A stretch of DNA of 64,000 nucleotides from Microvirga sp. 17 mud 1-3 (GTDB taxonomy: Bacteria > Pseudomonadota > Alphaproteobacteria > Rhizobiales > Beijerinckiaceae), in the NCBI RefSeq assembly GCF_003151255.1, contig NZ_CP029481.1, positions 1,674,001 through 1,738,000 of the forward strand, in the 5' to 3' direction. Below, piece after piece: positions 57,862-64,000 of this stretch; the stretch's first letter is position 1; every line of letters starts with the position of its first letter. Both the position numbers and the translations under genes were made by a program. The notes beneath the pieces are model-generated. The model had not been told where the DNA came from and did no database searches. It worked only from the letters and a program-made list of their open reading frames with translations.

Positions 57862-58929
57862 ATGACCGGCCGTGCAGGACAGGTTGCAGGCGGCTCCCGC
57901 GGTCTCGCGGGCCCGAAGGCCGAAAAGGCTGTGTCCCTGGCCCTGCAGGGCGGCGGCGCCCACGGGGCTTTCACCTGGGGTGTCCTCGACTACATCCTGG
58001 AGGACGGCCGTCTTGCCATCGAGGCGATCACCGGGTCGAGCGCGGGCGCGATGAACGCGGTGGTCATGCTGGAAGGATGGCTCGAGGGCGGACCGGACAG
58101 TGCGAGGAAGCAACTGCGTCAGTTCTGGAAACGCGTCAGCCTGGACGGGGACCTGTCTCCCATCCAGCGCTCCCTGTTCGACCGTTTCCTCAGCTATTGG
58201 ACACCGGACGGCTCGGCGGCCCATTCCTGGGTCAATGCCTGGTCCCGGATGGCGAGCCCCTACGATCTCAACCCGCTCGACATCAACCCGCTCAAGGATG
58301 CCCTCGGCGGGCTGATCGATTTCGGCCGGGTGCGGGCCTGCGAGGAGGCCCAGCTCTTTGTGGCCGCCACCAATGTCTGGACCGGCAAGATCCACGTGTT
58401 CCGCCGCGAGGAGCTTACCGTCGACCACGTGTTGGCCTCCGCCTGCCTGCCGATGATCTTCAAGGCCGTGGAAATCAACGGCGAGCCCTACTGGGATGGA
58501 GGCTATACGGGCAATCCTGCCCTGTTCCCGCTCTTCTATGAGACCCGCTGCGACGACATCCTGCTGGTCCAGATTAATCCTATCGAGCGCCGGGAAACGC
58601 CCCGCACGGCCCAGGAGATCCAGAACCGCATGACGGAGATCACCTTCAACGCAAATCTCCTTCACGAACTCAGGGTCGTCGATTTCGTCATGCGGCTCAT
58701 CGATGAGGGAAAGCTCTCGACGCAGAACTACAAGCGCGTCCTGATGCACCGGATCCACGGCAACAAGGCGCTCGACGACTTCGCCGCCTCCTCCCGAATG
58801 GATGCCCGGTGGACCTTCTTCAAGCAGCTGAAGGATCTGGGCCGCGATGCAGCGCGGCGGTGGCTCAAGGAGAATTACGCAGCCGTCGGCGAGAGGAGCA
58901 CCCTCGACCTGCGGGCGGCCTATTCTTGA
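57862..58929 (+). CDS. Patatin-like phospholipase
   Basis: The 355-residue protein has the patatin oxyanion loop GGGAHGAFTWG (30-40), the nucleophile elbow GSSAG with Ser60, and the DGG of the catalytic Asp at 212 (YWDGGYTGNP). This Ser-Asp dyad hydrolyses acyl esters of lipids. No signal peptide, so it is cytoplasmic or membrane-associated. GGGAGGG lies before the ATG. The HAD gene follows after about 97 bases. Confidence 0.9.
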   Translation: MTGRAGQVAGGSRGLAGPKAEKAVSLALQGGGAHGAFTWGVLDYILEDGRLAIEAITGSSAGAMNAVVMLEGWLEGGPDSARKQLRQFWKRVSLDGDLSPIQRSLFDRFLSYWTPDGSAAHSWVNAWSRMASPYDLNPLDINPLKDALGGLIDFGRVRACEEAQLFVAATNVWTGKIHVFRREELTVDHVLASACLPMIFKAVEINGEPYWDGGYTGNPALFPLFYETRCDDILLVQINPIERRETPRTAQEIQNRMTEITFNANLLHELRVVDFVMRLIDEGKLSTQNYKRVLMHRIHGNKALDDFAASSRMDARWTFFKQLKDLGRDAARRWLKENYAAVGERSTLDLRAAYS

Positions 58930-59026
58930 CGGGCGCTCCCCGGCTCGGGCATGGAGGGCGAAACGCCCCTTCGGCATCCGCCCGGGACAGGCGGCACAGG
59001 CCGCCCCGCAGAAACGGAACACAGCT

Positions 59027-59704
59027 TTGAAACTCGTCATCTTCGATGTGGATGGGACGCTGGTCGACAGCCAGAACATCATCGTGGCGGCCCAGCACAT
59101 GGCCTTTGCGGCCGTCGGCCTGCCACCGCCGACGCGGGAGCAGGCGCTGTCCATCGTCGGCCTGTCGCTGCCTGAGGCCTTCACGGTCCTTGCAGGGGCG
59201 GACGGGCCCATCGAGGAGCTTGTCCAGGCCTACAAGGACGGTTTTGGGGCTCTGCGTACCGACCCTGCCAATGCCGAGCCTCTCTTCCCCGGAGCACTCG
59301 CTTGCCTCCAGGCGCTGCGGGAACAGGATGAAGTGCTCCTCGGCATTGCCACGGGCAAATCCCGGCGTGGCGTGGTGCGCCTTCTGGAACAGCACGGTTG
59401 GCACGATGTCTTTGCAACCATCCAGACCGCGGACGACGCCCCTTCGAAGCCGCATCCGGCCATGATCCATCAGGCGATGCGCGAGACGGGCGCCGAGGCG
59501 CAGGACACCGTGATGGTCGGCGATTCGAGCTTCGACATGGCCATGGCCCGTGCGGCCGGTGTGCTCCCGCTCGGCGTATCCTGGGGCTTCCAGCCGGTCG
59601 AGGCCCTCGTGGCGGCGGGCGCCGGCCATATCGTCCATTCCTATGGGGAACTCGACAGGGCTCTGGGCCATTTCCTGGCGCAGCCCTCACCGAGCGCCGC
59701 CTGA
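59027..59704 (+). CDS. HAD-family phosphatase (phosphoglycolate phosphatase-like), TTG start
   Basis: The 225-residue protein has the HAD motifs DVDGTLVDSQ at residues 7-16, GIATGKSRRG (motif II Thr), KPHPAM and GDSSFDMAMARAAG (motif IV). The cap is of the helical type. It dephosphorylates a small phosphoester, perhaps phosphoglycolate. No in-frame ATG fits; TTG at 59027 gives LKLVIFDVDGT at the expected distance. It is followed by the ATP12 gene after 18 bases. Confidence 0.88.
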   Translation: MKLVIFDVDGTLVDSQNIIVAAQHMAFAAVGLPPPTREQALSIVGLSLPEAFTVLAGADGPIEELVQAYKDGFGALRTDPANAEPLFPGALACLQALREQDEVLLGIATGKSRRGVVRLLEQHGWHDVFATIQTADDAPSKPHPAMIHQAMRETGAEAQDTVMVGDSSFDMAMARAAGVLPLGVSWGFQPVEALVAAGAGHIVHSYGELDRALGHFLAQPSPSAA

Positions 59705-59722
59705 GATCGTTAGGGCATCGAG

Positions 59723-60502
59723 ATGAGCGACAACGACTGGTTTCCCCCGGCGGACGAGCCCGATCCGGTTCGCGCCGCGCAGGCGGGCATGAAGCCCACC
59801 CTTCCAAAGCGCTTCTACAAGGATGCGGGGGTCGAGGAGCGGGACGGCCGCCACGCCCTCACGCTCGACGGGCGCAGCGCACGCACGCCTGGACGGCAGC
59901 CGCTCGCGGTCGCCTCCCGTCCGCTCGCGGAGGCCATGGCGGCCGAATGGGCCGGGCAGGGGACAGAGATCGATCCCTCCACCATGCCGATCACCCGGAT
60001 CGTCAACTCTGCCCTAGACGGTGTCGCACCGCGGATGACGGAAGTTGTTGACGATCTGGTCCGCTACGCGGGCTCTGATCTCCTCTACTACCGGACGAGC
60101 GAGCCCGAGCGCCTGGCGCAGGCCCAGAATGCGGCCTGGGACCCAATCCTCGACTGGGTGCGGGACCAGCACGGAGCCCGATTCACCCTGGCCGAAGGGG
60201 TCATGCATGTCACACAGCCGGAGCAAGCTGTTGCGGCTATCCGGCGTGCCCTGGAGGAGGTCCGCTCACCGGAGGCCCTAGCGGCGCTCCACGTGATGAC
60301 GTCCCTGTCCGGCTCGGTCCTGATTGCTCTGGCCCACGCAGCCGGCGCACTCGGGGCGGACGAGGCTTGGGCGGCCGCCCATGTGGACGAACTCTACCAG
60401 GAGAGCATCTGGGGCGAGGATTACGAGGCCTCGGAGCGCCGGAAGCGGCGGCAGGCCGATTTCCTGGCCGCTTCCACTGTCTATAGGCTTGCCGGCTCCT
60501 GA
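59723..60502 (+). CDS. ATP12-family F1-ATPase assembly chaperone
   Basis: The 259-residue protein has KRFYKDAGVEERDGRHALTLDGR and RTPGRQPLAVASRPLAEAMAAEW, the ATP12 signature, with MPITRIVNSALDG and RYAGSDLLYYRTSEPERL. In mitochondria ATP12 binds F1 subunit alpha before assembly; alphaproteobacteria retain this gene. The F1 genes are not in the window. The HAD gene immediately upstream often accompanies it in Rhizobiales. Confidence 0.92.
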   Translation: MSDNDWFPPADEPDPVRAAQAGMKPTLPKRFYKDAGVEERDGRHALTLDGRSARTPGRQPLAVASRPLAEAMAAEWAGQGTEIDPSTMPITRIVNSALDGVAPRMTEVVDDLVRYAGSDLLYYRTSEPERLAQAQNAAWDPILDWVRDQHGARFTLAEGVMHVTQPEQAVAAIRRALEEVRSPEALAALHVMTSLSGSVLIALAHAAGALGADEAWAAAHVDELYQESIWGEDYEASERRKRRQADFLAASTVYRLAGS

Positions 60503-60518
60503 TCCCGACCCGCCGGGT

Positions 60519-60896
60519 TCAGGCCCGCTGGAAGCGGATGCCGCATTTCTTCTGGATCGAGGCCTCCTCGATGGCCTGCATGTGTCCCTTCAGGCGGGCG
60601 AGTTCGGCTGTCTGAGCGTTGTTCCCACCCACGAAGAAGGCTGCGGGCCAGAAGATGACGACTGCGGCGGTCGTGGCGACCACGTCCTTGGTCCGCTGTG
60701 AATCCTGTGCGCCGGAGGCTGCTGCGGCCGCCGCACTGACGCGCTGCGCCTCCTGGCCCAGCTCGTTGCAGCTGTAGCCGCTATAGGAAGCCGTCGACAC
60801 ATAGGATGCGGCCACGTCCTCCGAGCGGCTGGCACAGCCCGCGACGGCGAGTGACGCGGTGAGTGCGACGGCGGACAGGTTACGGATGGTCTGCAT
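60519..60896 (-). CDS. Small lipoprotein of unknown function
   Basis: The 125-residue product starts MQTIRNLSAVALTASLAVAGC, with a lipobox LAVAGC giving acylated Cys21. The mature part has an Ala-rich helical stretch and a hydrophobic helix VATTAAVVIFWPAAFFVGG, then an Ala/Lys/Glu helix. It probably sits in the outer or inner membrane. AAGGGG stands before the ATG. It is divergent from pccB. Confidence 0.8.
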   Translation of the reverse strand: MQTIRNLSAVALTASLAVAGCASRSEDVAASYVSTASYSGYSCNELGQEAQRVSAAAAAASGAQDSQRTKDVVATTAAVVIFWPAAFFVGGNNAQTAELARLKGHMQAIEEASIQKKCGIRFQRA

Positions 60897-61076
60897 GGAT
60901 GCCCCTTTAATGTTATGTTGTAATATGGACTGTCTATCGCCAGGATCGCCGTCTGTGAAGTGAGGTGGAACACACAGCCGTGGAGCACCGAAAGTGGGAT
61001 GTGCAGGGTAGATGCCCGGGCGGCTGTGCCGTGCTATGCCGGAGGTCACACTTTCCCGACGTTCAGAGTTCATCCC

Positions 61077-62609
61077 ATGAAAGACATCCTCGAACGGCTT
61101 GAAGACAGGCGAGCCCAGGCCCGGCTCGGCGGCGGCACGAAGCGCATCGAAGCGCAGCACGGGCGCGGCAAGCTCACGGCCCGCGAGCGCATCGAGCTCC
61201 TGCTCGACAGAAACTCGTTCGAGGAATTCGATATGTTCGTCGAGCATCGCTCGACGGATTTCGGGATGGAGAAGGCCAAGATCCCGGGCGACGGCGTCGT
61301 CACCGGCTGGGGCACGGTCAACGGCCGCACGGTCTTCGTCTTCGCCAAGGATTTCACGGTCTTCGGCGGCTCGCTCTCCGAGGCCCATGCCCAGAAGATC
61401 ATCAAGATCCAGGACATGGCGCTCAAGATGCGCGCGCCCATCGTCGGCCTGTTCGATGCCGGCGGCGCCCGCATCCAGGAGGGCGTGGCGGCGCTCGGCG
61501 GCTATGGCGAAGTGTTCAAGCGCAACGTGGTCGCCTCCGGCGTCATCCCGCAGATCTCGGTCATCATGGGCCCCTGCGCGGGCGGCGATGTCTATTCGCC
61601 GGCCATGACCGACTTCATCTTCATGGTCCGCGACCGCTCCTACATGTTCGTGACGGGTCCCGACGTGGTGAAGACCGTCACCAACGAGACGGTGACCTCA
61701 GAGGAACTCGGCGGCGCCAAGATCCACACCACCAAATCGTCCGTGGCGGACGGTGCCTACGATAACGACGTGGAGGCCCTTCTCCAGGTTCGCCGCCTCA
61801 TCGATTTCCTGCCGGCCAACAATATGGATGGGGTGCCGGAGATCCCCAGCTTCGACGATCCGAACCGGGTCGACGACAGTCTCGACACCCTGATCCCCGA
61901 CAATCCCAACAAGCCCTACGACATGAAGGAGCTAATCCTCAAAGTCGTGGACGAGGGGGATTTCTTCGAGATCCAGGAGGCCTTCGCGCGGAACATCATC
62001 ACGGGTTTCGGCCGCATCGAGGGCCGGACGGTCGGGTTCGTGGCCAACCAGCCCATGGTGCTGGCGGGCGTGCTCGACGCCGATGCCTCACGCAAGGCGG
62101 CGCGCTTCGTGCGCTTCTGCGACGCCTTCAACATCCCGATCGTCACGTTCGAGGACGTGCCCGGCTTCCTGCCCGGTACTGCACAGGAATATGGCGGGCT
62201 CATCAAGCACGGCGCAAAACTGCTCTTCGCCTATTCGGAAGCGACCGTGCCACTAGTGACGGTGATCACACGCAAAGCCTTCGGCGGTGCCTATGACGTG
62301 ATGGCCTCGAAGCATGTGGGCGGCGACGTGAACTATGCCTGGCCGACGGCGCAGATCGCCGTCATGGGCGCCAAGGGCGCGGTGGAGATCATCTTCCGGC
62401 AGGACCTGAACGACCCCGAGAAGATCGCGGCCCGCACCAAGGAATACGAGGACCGCTTCATGTCGCCCTTCGTGGCGGCCGAGCGCGGCTATATCGACGA
62501 GGTGATCATGCCGCATTCGACGAGGCGGCGCATTGCCCGGGCGCTCGCCATGCTCCGCGCCAAGGAGGTCGAGCGCCCCTGGAAGAAGCACGACAACATT
62601 CCGCTATGA
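61077..62609 (+). CDS. pccB: Propionyl-CoA carboxylase beta subunit (carboxyltransferase)
   Basis: The 510-residue carboxyltransferase has [20 protein letters not shown] and [19 protein letters not shown] (oxyanion holes) and the C-terminal [36 protein letters not shown]. It transfers CO2 from biotin to propionyl-CoA, feeding methylmalonyl-CoA and the ethylmalonyl-CoA pathway. The pccA biotin subunit is not in the window. Its stop overlaps the start of an AT-rich gene of foreign composition. Confidence 0.96.
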   Translation: MKDILERLEDRRAQARLGGGTKRIEAQHGRGKLTARERIELLLDRNSFEEFDMFVEHRSTDFGMEKAKIPGDGVVTGWGTVNGRTVFVFAKDFTVFGGSLSEAHAQKIIKIQDMALKMRAPIVGLFDAGGARIQEGVAALGGYGEVFKRNVVASGVIPQISVIMGPCAGGDVYSPAMTDFIFMVRDRSYMFVTGPDVVKTVTNETVTSEELGGAKIHTTKSSVADGAYDNDVEALLQVRRLIDFLPANNMDGVPEIPSFDDPNRVDDSLDTLIPDNPNKPYDMKELILKVVDEGDFFEIQEAFARNIITGFGRIEGRTVGFVANQPMVLAGVLDADASRKAARFVRFCDAFNIPIVTFEDVPGFLPGTAQEYGGLIKHGAKLLFAYSEATVPLVTVITRKAFGGAYDVMASKHVGGDVNYAWPTAQIAVMGAKGAVEIIFRQDLNDPEKIAARTKEYEDRFMSPFVAAERGYIDEVIMPHSTRRRIARALAMLRAKEVERPWKKHDNIPL

Positions 62610-63343
62610 CCTCTCAGCCCTCTTTGCCAAGCCAAGGTATGTCAGAAGGAGCGGCTTTCGCGCAGAAGGCGGCTACTCTGATAGTGAAGGCTGGATTATC
62701 TTCGATCCCGCTGGCCGCTTTGGTTTTTGATATAGGGCAGATGGCGGTCGAGCTCGCAAACGCACGACCGCAGAACCGATTTCTCAACGACGTAGGGGAA
62801 CGATTAAGCCGACTAGAAGCTGACGCTGCGGTTAAAGCGTCTAGTGATCCCCTACATGCGAATGCTGCGAATGCCGCAATGCGCGCTTTGCTAACTGAAA
62901 CAAATGAAAATATTGCAGCTGCTCTAGCTAGAGCCGTCGTTGAGTTGCGCAAGCGAGATCTCTCCCATTACCAAAAATCTGAATGCGCAAGGATATTTGC
63001 GTCTCTGAATGAGCCGTTTTTGCATGGCCTGCAAACTTCTAGTCGCTACAGCCATGGGCAACTAACCGAAGCCGAATCGAGTTTAATGGATCCAAATGCT
63101 GATGAAAGAGAGCAGCTAGGTTTATTGCTTAAAGAATCCATGCAAGTAACAAGCTGGCCTTCGATTTTGGATCAATTAATGTGGCTCGGCTTACTTGAGG
63201 ATGTAATCGATGCCGGAGTTATTGGCGAGCCCGACTACGCTGTTACAGTTCGATCGCCAACTAAGTTGGGGAAGCTAATTCTAGAACTCTGTTATGAAGA
63301 CCAAAGTCGTCCGTTGCTAGGCCGTTTCAAGCAAGAGATTTAA
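62606..63343 (+). CDS. AT-rich gene of unknown function, probable recent acquisition
   Basis: The 245-residue product has a hydrophobic N-terminal stretch ([21 protein letters not shown]), a helical middle, and a C-terminal pattern [12 protein letters not shown]...[11 protein letters not shown] that looks like a winged helix of the kind ending several uncharacterised families. Base composition is unlike its neighbours: 20 of 60 bases are G or C at 63121-63180, against 41 of 60 at 61981-62040 in pccB. Many TTA, ATA and AGT codons occur. The ATG overlaps the pccB stop by four bases; a second ATG is at 62639. No function can be assigned. Confidence 0.75.
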   Translation: MTSQPSLPSQGMSEGAAFAQKAATLIVKAGLSSIPLAALVFDIGQMAVELANARPQNRFLNDVGERLSRLEADAAVKASSDPLHANAANAAMRALLTETNENIAAALARAVVELRKRDLSHYQKSECARIFASLNEPFLHGLQTSSRYSHGQLTEAESSLMDPNADEREQLGLLLKESMQVTSWPSILDQLMWLGLLEDVIDAGVIGEPDYAVTVRSPTKLGKLILELCYEDQSRPLLGRFKQEI

Positions 63344-63512
63344 GCTTGAAAGTTAGATCATCGCGGCGGGTTTCAATTACTCGTCGGATATTCACTGCTG
63401 TGCAGTGTGCTGCCAGCGGTGCCAAGCCAAATCGGGGGCGAATGCTGGGACTGGCAGAATTTGTGGGGGCTCGCTGCCACACATGCTGTCGCCATTCTGA
63501 GAACTTGCGAGA

Positions 63513-63540
63513 TCCGCAAGGGCACATGGGCCCTTGCGGA
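63513..63540. terminator. Hairpin between the AT-rich gene and the carboxylesterase
   Basis: TCCGCAAGGGC (63513-63523) pairs perfectly over 11 bp with GCCCTTGCGGA (63530-63540) around a 6-base loop. It lies between convergent genes, without a clear T-run. Confidence 0.55.
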
Positions 63541-63568
63541 GTCAGACTGCCAAAATGGCTTCCGCCCC

Positions 63569-64000
63569 TCACAGGGTCGTCAGCCAGTTCTTCGTCAAGT
63601 TGAGATCCGCCTGGGACAGGCCGTGTCCGACGGGGAGCATCTCGTGCTTCACGAGGGCGCCGGCGGCCGTGAACTGGTCGGCGAGGCGCGTGGCCTCCTC
63701 GATGGGCACGATGGGGTCGAGCTGGCCCGAGACCATGAGGATCGGCATGCCCGTCAGGTCGGGCTGCGGGGGCTCCTTGAGGGGAGCCATGGGCCGCAAC
63801 AGGGCCGCGCCCGCCAAAATCTCCGGCCGGAGCAGAAGGAGGGCGGCCGCGATGTTGGCGCCGTTCGAGAAGCCGACCGCCACCGGAGCCGCGAGACCAT
63901 AATCGTCTCTCGCCTCGGCGATGAAATCCGCAAGCTCACGGGCGCGGGTTTTCACATCCTCCTCGTCGAAGACGCCCTCTGCCAGCCGGCGGAAGAAGCG
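63569..64000 (-). CDS. Alpha/beta hydrolase, phospholipase/carboxylesterase type (N-terminus beyond the window)
   Basis: The last 143 residues are in the window; the frame is open to the right edge. The nucleophile elbow GFSNGANIAA, the acid Asp in SGQLDPIVPIEEA and the His in LPVGHGLSQAD form a complete catalytic triad. This matches the small YpfH/carboxylesterase group acting on short esters or lysophospholipids in the cytoplasm. Confidence 0.85.
   Translation of the reverse strand, partial: RFFRRLAEGVFDEEDVKTRARELADFIAEARDDYGLAAPVAVGFSNGANIAAALLLLRPEILAGAALLRPMAPLKEPPQPDLTGMPILMVSGQLDPIVPIEEATRLADQFTAAGALVKHEMLPVGHGLSQADLNLTKNWLTTL

Overview
The window is a high-GC alphaproteobacterial chromosome segment. 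Gene order, protein sequences, the short-LID adenylate kinase, an ATP12-type F1 chaperone and palindromic intergenic repeats all fit Hyphomicrobiales (Rhizobiales). My best guess is the Methylobacteriaceae/Microvirga neighbourhood, but the genus is inferred and not proven. Most of the window is the core gene-expression locus; no CRISPR array, prophage, insertion sequence or complete defence system was seen.

Layout. 1-10.4 kb: accessory metabolism and envelope genes, namely a CBS-domain protein (cut by the left edge), a secreted repeat protein translationally coupled to a large YfhO-like membrane protein, a nitroreductase and flavin reductase pair, a CoA-ester lyase/MaoC/NAD kinase set, cutA, a Tat-type metallo-hydrolase and a SpoU rRNA methylase. 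10.2-12.2 kb: a small-gene region with two or three tiny genes, tRNA-Thr(TGT) and a secreted small protein. 12.3-15.3 kb: an MFS transporter, rlmB, then tRNA-Tyr and tRNA-Gly behind a good promoter.

15.7-49.8 kb is the translation/transcription supercluster: tuf - tRNA-Trp - secE - nusG - rplKA - (inserted 1.2 kb) - rplJL - rpoBC - rpsLG - fusA - tuf (second, identical copy) - S10 operon - spc operon - secY - adk - (inserted DUF6968-like gene) - rpsM - rpsK - rpoA - rplQ. The two inserted segments carry minus-strand genes. Sharp hairpins sit at many junctions between ribosomal-protein genes and RNA polymerase, sec or adk genes, while genes inside the S10 and spc blocks are tightly packed with 1-bp or 4-bp overlaps. 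Recognisable promoters were found before tRNA-Tyr, tuf, secE, rpsL, rplN and rpsM.

49.9-64 kb: a Do-like periplasmic protease, a GNAT protein, rarA (with an apparent 1-base frameshift), crcB, an RluC/D pseudouridine synthase, a small conserved protein, a RimJ-type acetyltransferase, a globin-coupled chemoreceptor, a patatin phospholipase, a HAD phosphatase, the ATP12 chaperone, a lipoprotein, pccB, an AT-rich gene of foreign composition and a carboxylesterase cut by the right edge.

The most unusual items are the AT-rich orphan gene after pccB, the mosaic hairpin repeat between rpoB and rpoC, the junction hairpins, the rarA frameshift, and the two small-gene insertions inside an otherwise conserved ribosomal cluster. 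None of these is shown to be a new system; the AT-rich gene is the best candidate for something undescribed.
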